NCBI GenBank assembly: GCA_013619035.1
Contig: JABXKX010000198.1
Coordinates: 1 to 7,883, forward strand
Length of the DNA stretch: 7,883 bases
Source: Peptostreptococcaceae bacterium
GTDB taxonomy: Bacteria; Bacillota_A; Clostridia; Peptostreptococcales; Acidaminobacteraceae
Direction of reading: 5' to 3'
In this document: positions 5,287-7,883 of the stretch, piece by piece
How positions within the stretch are numbered: the first letter of the stretch is position 1
Layout: the number at the start of each line of letters is the position of its first letter
Notes under the pieces: model-generated
Told to the model about the DNA's origin: nothing
Databases searched by the model: none
What the model saw: the letters and a program-made list of their open reading frames with translations, nothing else
Made by a program: the position numbers and the translations under genes

Positions 5287-6591
5287 ATGCTATTACTAAT
5301 TATCGGACTTATTGCAGCTTGTGTCGTTCTGGACATCTCTTTATTCTGGGGCTTTTTAGCCTCAATTATTGTCATGACACTTACCATTAAAGATAAAAAA
5401 ACAGCCTTTAGAAATACATTAGAAGGTGTTAGACAGTGTAAATCATTATATCTCATCATCTTACTTTTAGGTGCCAACATCTCCATATGGATGTCTTCTG
5501 GTATTATACCAACAACTATTTATTATGGTTTTGATAAAGTTTCAACGGTTAACTTTATGTGTTTTGCCTTTTTAGTGACCACCTTATTATCAACTGTAAT
5601 GGGCACTGGATTAGGCACTTTAAGTACTGTTGGTCTTGCACTATTTGGTATCGGAAAAGGCTTTGGTATTCCTGAGGATATGTTACTTGGGGCTATTGTA
5701 TCTGGGGCTTTTGTATCAGATAAAATATCGCCGGTATCCGCACTGACCAATTTAACGATTGAAGTTGTTGATATTGATTATAAAACATATTTTAAACATG
5801 CAATTAAACCATTACTCATTACCATTTCCCTTTGTACAGTGGTTTACTATATTATCGGTGAATCCATACAAACAACAATTGACAGCCAACTCCTCATGCA
5901 GTATCAAGACACACTTTTATCAAACTATCAGATATCACCACTGCTATTTTTAATACCAGTTGCAATTATCATTATGGCTATTACAGGTGTTAGAGTTCTT
6001 AGAAATATGATTTCCGTATTTGTAGTTGGCTCTCTTCTAACCATCTTTTATCAAAACATCTCTGTAATTTCTTGGTTAGAATCAGTGATATTTGGATATA
6101 AAGCTAATACAGGACAAATGTTTATTGATAGTATTCTAAAAGCAGGTGGCATTGTTCCAATGATTGAAGTCTTATCTATTGTTACCGCTGCGATTATACT
6201 CAACGGGCTTTTAAATCATCAGAAAACACTTGACCCCATATTCAACAAAATACTCCATAAAACCACAACACCAACATCGTTGGTTTTCAAAACGGGTATT
6301 ATTAGTACTTTTTTAACTTCAATTACTTGTGATCAAACCATTGGTATTGTTGTACCTGGTGGTATGTTACAAGAGAGATATGAAGACATGGGCATGAACA
6401 ATGCCATACTTGCAAGAACCATTGCAGATACCGGTACCATTATCGCACCACTAGAATTTTGGAATGTAAATAGTTTGATTATTGTTGGTATTACGGGTGT
6501 TTCGACTTTCAGTTATGCACCTTTTGCATTTTTATGTTTGCTCTCACCGATCGTTACTATTTTATATACATATTTTACTCAAAAAAAATAA
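5287..6591 (+). CDS. nhaC: NhaC-family Na+/H+ antiporter-like transporter
   Basis: 434 residues with about 10-12 membrane segments, close to the usual 430-480. NhaC signatures are GANISIWMSSGIIPTTIYYG (about 62-81), MGTGLGTLSTVGLALFGIGKGFGIP, GAIVSGAFVSDKISPVSALTN (133-153), and in the C-terminal half CDQTIGIVVPGGMLQERY and RTIADTGTIIAPLEFWN. Members exchange Na+ for H+ or, in some subfamilies, malate/lactate or amino acids, so the cargo is not certain. In the second repeat the usual proline or threonine after AP is replaced by the acidic LEFWN segment, which may alter ion or substrate choice. GAAGGAG (5275-5281) overlaps the HAD stop and sets the ATG at 5287. It is followed immediately by the XRE gene. 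Confidence 0.85.
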   Translation: MLLLIIGLIAACVVLDISLFWGFLASIIVMTLTIKDKKTAFRNTLEGVRQCKSLYLIILLLGANISIWMSSGIIPTTIYYGFDKVSTVNFMCFAFLVTTLLSTVMGTGLGTLSTVGLALFGIGKGFGIPEDMLLGAIVSGAFVSDKISPVSALTNLTIEVVDIDYKTYFKHAIKPLLITISLCTVVYYIIGESIQTTIDSQLLMQYQDTLLSNYQISPLLFLIPVAIIIMAITGVRVLRNMISVFVVGSLLTIFYQNISVISWLESVIFGYKANTGQMFIDSILKAGGIVPMIEVLSIVTAAIILNGLLNHQKTLDPIFNKILHKTTTPTSLVFKTGIISTFLTSITCDQTIGIVVPGGMLQERYEDMGMNNAILARTIADTGTIIAPLEFWNVNSLIIVGITGVSTFSYAPFAFLCLLSPIVTILYTYFTQKK

Positions 6592-6600
6592 ATGAATGAG

Positions 6601-6607
6601 AAAGGAG
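6601..6607 (+). promoter_or_regulatory. Ribosome binding site that decides the XRE start
   Basis: AAAGGAG stands 5 nt before the ATG at 6613. The in-frame ATG at 6592, directly after the nhaC stop, has only A-rich sequence upstream and would place this ribosome site inside the gene. Confidence 0.75.
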
Positions 6608-6612
6608 TTTCT

Positions 6613-6897
6613 ATGACTAACATAAAAGGGATAAAAGAAACCATTTTAACGGCTAGAAAAGAAAAGGGTTACACTCAAAAGGATATGGCTGAAAAACTGA
6701 GTATTTCTCAACCTGCTTACTCATACTATGAAAAAGGTGATAAGCCCCTTCCTGTCAATCAGTTAAAGAAAGTCCTTGAAATATTAGAATTAGAAATTGA
6801 TCAACTCCAAACTCAAGTAGATGATCCACTTGAAGTCATTAATCAGACGCTTGTACGTATTGCAGATGCGTTAGAAAAAATTGCAGATAAATTATAA
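6613..6897 (+). CDS. Small XRE-family (Cro/C1-type) transcriptional regulator
   Basis: 94 residues from the preferred ATG at 6613 (101 from 6592). Residues about 9-62 form a Cro/C1 helix-turn-helix: ILTARKEKGYTQKDMAEKLS, then recognition helix SISQPAYSYYEKGDKPLP, then LKKVLEILELEIDQL. A C-terminal amphipathic helix, INQTLVRIADALEKIADKL, probably dimerises. It is the last gene of the HAD-NhaC operon, 21 nt after nhaC. It may regulate this operon or the adjacent divergent promoters, since the 4764-4786 region has a suspicious conserved segment, but no typical XRE palindrome was seen there. The base composition resembles its neighbours, so there is no sign of recent foreign origin. Confidence 0.85.
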   Translation: MTNIKGIKETILTARKEKGYTQKDMAEKLSISQPAYSYYEKGDKPLPVNQLKKVLEILELEIDQLQTQVDDPLEVINQTLVRIADALEKIADKL

Positions 6898-6915
6898 AAC
6901 AAACCCAGTTCATTG
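6893..6915 (-). repeat. Half-terminator repeat, copy 2 (inverted relative to 4764-4786)
   Basis: This is the loop, one arm and T-rich tail of the bidirectional terminator, read on the minus strand. It matches 4764-4786 at 21 of 23 positions, including 14 identical bases in a row. Together the copies flank the HAD-NhaC-XRE operon in inverted orientation. Confidence 0.75.
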
Positions 6916-6934
6916 TGAACTGGGTTATTATTTT
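6894..6934. terminator. Bidirectional terminator between XRE gene and hsmA
   Basis: The perfect 11-bp stem is AACCCAGTTCA (6902-6912), loop TTG, TGAACTGGGTT (6916-6926). On the plus strand it is followed by ATTATTTTA, and on the minus strand by TGTTTTAT. It lies between two convergent genes and serves both; its plus-strand tail overlaps the hsmA stop codon. Confidence 0.9.
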
Positions 6935-7298
6935 ACGCCATATTTAAAACCATCCCTGTAGCAAATGGAATCAACCAAATCATCCAGATCATCAAACTGT
7001 ATTTATGAAATCCAGTCTTTTGTTTCTCTGATCCAGCAATATAAATATAAATTGCTAAAACAACATGTAACATCATTAAAAGTAACGCTGCCAATCCTGT
7101 TATACCGTGAATATCAAACTTGAAAGAGTCGCTAATCAAACTCATACTGGTCGTGCCTAACGTATCAAAGAATAAACCTATTCCAAAAATATATAAGTGA
7201 TTCTTTTTTATGATACCTGCCTTTCTTTCTGTAAAAACAGCTATCGTATAAGCTGTTACTGCTGCCATCATTGAAAATATTGCAATACCTAATAACAT
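6933..7298 (-). CDS. hsmA: HsmA-family membrane protein (heme-capturing, predicted)
   Basis: 121 residues with four predicted membrane helices (about 2-22, 35-55, 66-88, 101-119). Family-like features include FDTLGT (44-49), FDIHGITGL (61-69), H78 in LLMMLHVVLA, and H98 in GFHKYSLMIWMIWLIPFATG. Histidines H34, H64, H78 and H98 are candidate heme ligands. In Clostridioides difficile HsmA is made when HsmR senses heme and it captures heme to limit redox damage; the same gene order and regulator type here support the name, which rests on pattern recognition, not alignment. The start at 7298 is chosen because AAGGAG, in the last codons of hsmR, lies 6 nt upstream. A longer frame to 7355 would merely overlap hsmR. 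The stop of hsmR falls between ribosome site and ATG, so translation is coupled. Confidence 0.8.
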   Translation of the reverse strand: MLLGIAIFSMMAAVTAYTIAVFTERKAGIIKKNHLYIFGIGLFFDTLGTTSMSLISDSFKFDIHGITGLAALLLMMLHVVLAIYIYIAGSEKQKTGFHKYSLMIWMIWLIPFATGMVLNMA

Positions 7299-7299
7299 A

Positions 7300-7761
7300 T
7301 CATTCTCCTTGTAATAGTTTAGCCAGTTTGTCATCCCCTGCATGTTTACATGCATTGCCAGCCATTTTTGTGAGTAAAGATATACTCATCGCTTTTTCTG
7401 ATTCAGTCATATCCTCTGTTATAATAGTTGTCCATTTTAAAACAGTTTCCATAATATCCTCATAAAGAAGTTCCCCTGTTTTTGTTAGAACCAATAGATT
7501 TGCTCTTTTATTGTCGTCATCTACGGTTTTATCCACATAACCAAATGAGACCAATTGATCAATTCCTCTTGTGACAGTTGATCTGTTCATTTTAAACATC
7601 TCTGCTAGATGTTCTTGATGAACCAAGGGTCTATGCCGTAAATGGATGATGAATAATAATTGTGTTTTACTCAATTTAGGATCTTTAAATTCGTTTTCCA
7701 TAAACACACTTGAATATTTGTTAAGAAGTGTTAAACTCCATTCCACTTTAAAGTGATTCAT
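7300..7761 (-). CDS. hsmR: MarR-family regulator, HsmR-like heme sensor
   Basis: 153 residues with the MarR plan: N-terminal dimer helix (about 5-25), winged helix SKTQLLFIIHLRHRPLVHQE through LAEMFKMNRSTVTRGIDQLVSFGYVDK, wing DDDNKRANLLVLTKTGE, and a long C-terminal dimer helix. The recognition helix is around NRSTVTRGIDQL. HsmR of Clostridioides difficile responds to heme and raises expression of its own operon; histidines here that could bind heme include H3, H40, H43, H48, H51 and H140, but none can be proven. AGGAGG lies 5 nt upstream of the ATG. The gene is preceded by a 26-bp palindrome over its promoter, pointing to autoregulation. Its TGA stop ends 2 nt upstream of hsmA. MarR membership is sure; the HsmR name depends on the partner gene. 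Confidence 0.82.
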   Translation of the reverse strand: MNHFKVEWSLTLLNKYSSVFMENEFKDPKLSKTQLLFIIHLRHRPLVHQEHLAEMFKMNRSTVTRGIDQLVSFGYVDKTVDDDNKRANLLVLTKTGELLYEDIMETVLKWTTIITEDMTESEKAMSISLLTKMAGNACKHAGDDKLAKLLQGE

Positions 7762-7777
7762 AAATACCTCCTAATTC

Positions 7778-7806
7778 AGTATACATTATAATTGTTGCGC
7801 GCGCAA
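7778..7806 (-). promoter_or_regulatory. Promoter of the hsmRA operon
   Basis: On the minus strand TATACT (7783-7778) lies 17 nt from a poor -35, TTGCGC (7806-7801), inside the palindrome. An alternative -10, TATAAT (7790-7785), has no -35 at a useful distance. Either choice puts the regulator site within the core promoter. Confidence 0.55.
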
Positions 7807-7813
7807 CAATTAT
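7788..7813. promoter_or_regulatory. Predicted MarR/HsmR operator
   Basis: A perfect 26-bp palindrome with 13-bp arms, ATAATTGTTGCGC and its complement, and no spacer. It has a GC core in an AT-rich region, and its size suits a MarR dimer. It overlaps the -35 region and the alternative -10 box of hsmRA. On RNA it would not end in a T tract, so a terminator is unlikely. Confidence 0.8.
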
Positions 7814-7832
7814 TTGTATGTTATTAAAACAC

Positions 7833-7859
7833 AAAAAAAACACCTACCGAAGTAGGTGT
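7833..7859 (-). terminator. Intrinsic terminator of an unseen upstream gene on the minus strand
   Basis: Read on the minus strand: ACACCTAC, TTCG loop, GTAGGTGT, then eight T in all. The UUCG tetraloop and 8-bp stem are typical of strong terminators. A minus-strand gene must therefore end just right of the window, and hsmRA is insulated from it. Confidence 0.85.
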
Positions 7860-7870
7860 CTCTATTATTA

Positions 7871-7883
7871 CTGTCTCTTATAC
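7871..7883 (+). other. Nextera/Tn5 mosaic-end adapter remnant at the sequence end
   Basis: The last 13 bases, CTGTCTCTTATAC, equal the first 13 of the Tn5 mosaic end read inwards (CTGTCTCTTATACACATCT), the standard Nextera adapter read-through. The exact match at the very end indicates untrimmed adapter, not genomic sequence. Confidence 0.85.

Noticed and set aside
5262..5750. Minus-strand frames opposite the start of nhaC
   Set aside because: They are antisense shadows of the HAD/nhaC coding region, with no ribosome sites and no family features.
7271..7465. 64-residue plus-strand frame opposite hsmR/hsmA
   Set aside because: It lies antisense to two well-supported overlapping genes and has no expression signals.
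7788..7813. The 26-bp palindrome as a terminator
   Set aside because: No T tract follows on either strand and a spacerless palindrome makes a poor RNA hairpin; its position over the marR promoter fits an operator.
1..7883. CRISPR arrays, tRNA or rRNA genes, IS elements, toxin-antitoxin or phage defence cassettes
   Set aside because: No regularly spaced repeats, tRNA-like folds, transposase motifs or defence domains were seen; the lone XRE protein has no toxin-like partner.

Overview
The window is AT-rich, tightly packed bacterial DNA with strong AAGGAG/GGAGG ribosome binding sites, canonical sigma-A-like promoters and intrinsic terminators. This points to a low-GC Bacillota (Firmicutes), most likely an anaerobic Clostridia-type organism. 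The anaerobe guess rests on a rubredoxin-ferritin operon and on a marR-membrane protein pair that looks like the HsmRA heme system described in Clostridioides difficile. The genus cannot be named from the sequence. The last 13 bases match the Nextera/Tn5 mosaic-end adapter, so the right edge is probably the end of a contig rather than natural DNA.

Layout, left to right. (1) Positions 1-553, minus: a fumarylacetoacetate-hydrolase-family enzyme that starts at GTG and loses its C-terminus at the window edge. It diverges from (2) 733-2109, plus: a beta-CASP metallo-beta-lactamase RNase-type protein, followed by a hairpin terminator. (3) 2132-2698, minus: bioY, the biotin-binding S component of an ECF transporter, with its own promoter whose -35 box lies inside a perfect palindrome of BirA-operator type. 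(4) 4669 down to 2796, minus: an operon reading rubredoxin, ferritin, SRPBCC/AHSA1-like protein, truA. The palindrome in front of bioY is also placed to act as the terminator of this operon. (5) 4826-6897, plus: an operon of a P-type-ATPase-like soluble HAD protein, an NhaC-family antiporter and a small XRE regulator, closed by a bidirectional terminator. (6) 7761 down to 6933, minus: hsmR-hsmA, overlapping by 4 nt between frames and start/stop codons, behind a 26-bp perfect palindrome in the promoter. (7) A UUCG-loop terminator for an unseen minus-strand gene beyond the right edge, then the adapter-like end.

How the parts fit. Rubredoxin and ferritin handle electrons and iron in oxygen defence, and HsmRA (if correctly named) senses and captures heme against redox damage. 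Two of the operons therefore concern iron, heme and oxidative stress. Between them lies the HAD-NhaC-XRE cassette. It is flanked by inverted copies of a 23-nt segment (21 of 23 bases identical), one of which is half of the cassette's own terminator. This suggests a past rearrangement or cassette insertion.

The enzymes and transporters are all of known families. The parts most worth a second look are the multi-role palindrome at bioY, the HsmR-type operator, the HAD-NhaC pairing and the flanking half-terminator repeat.
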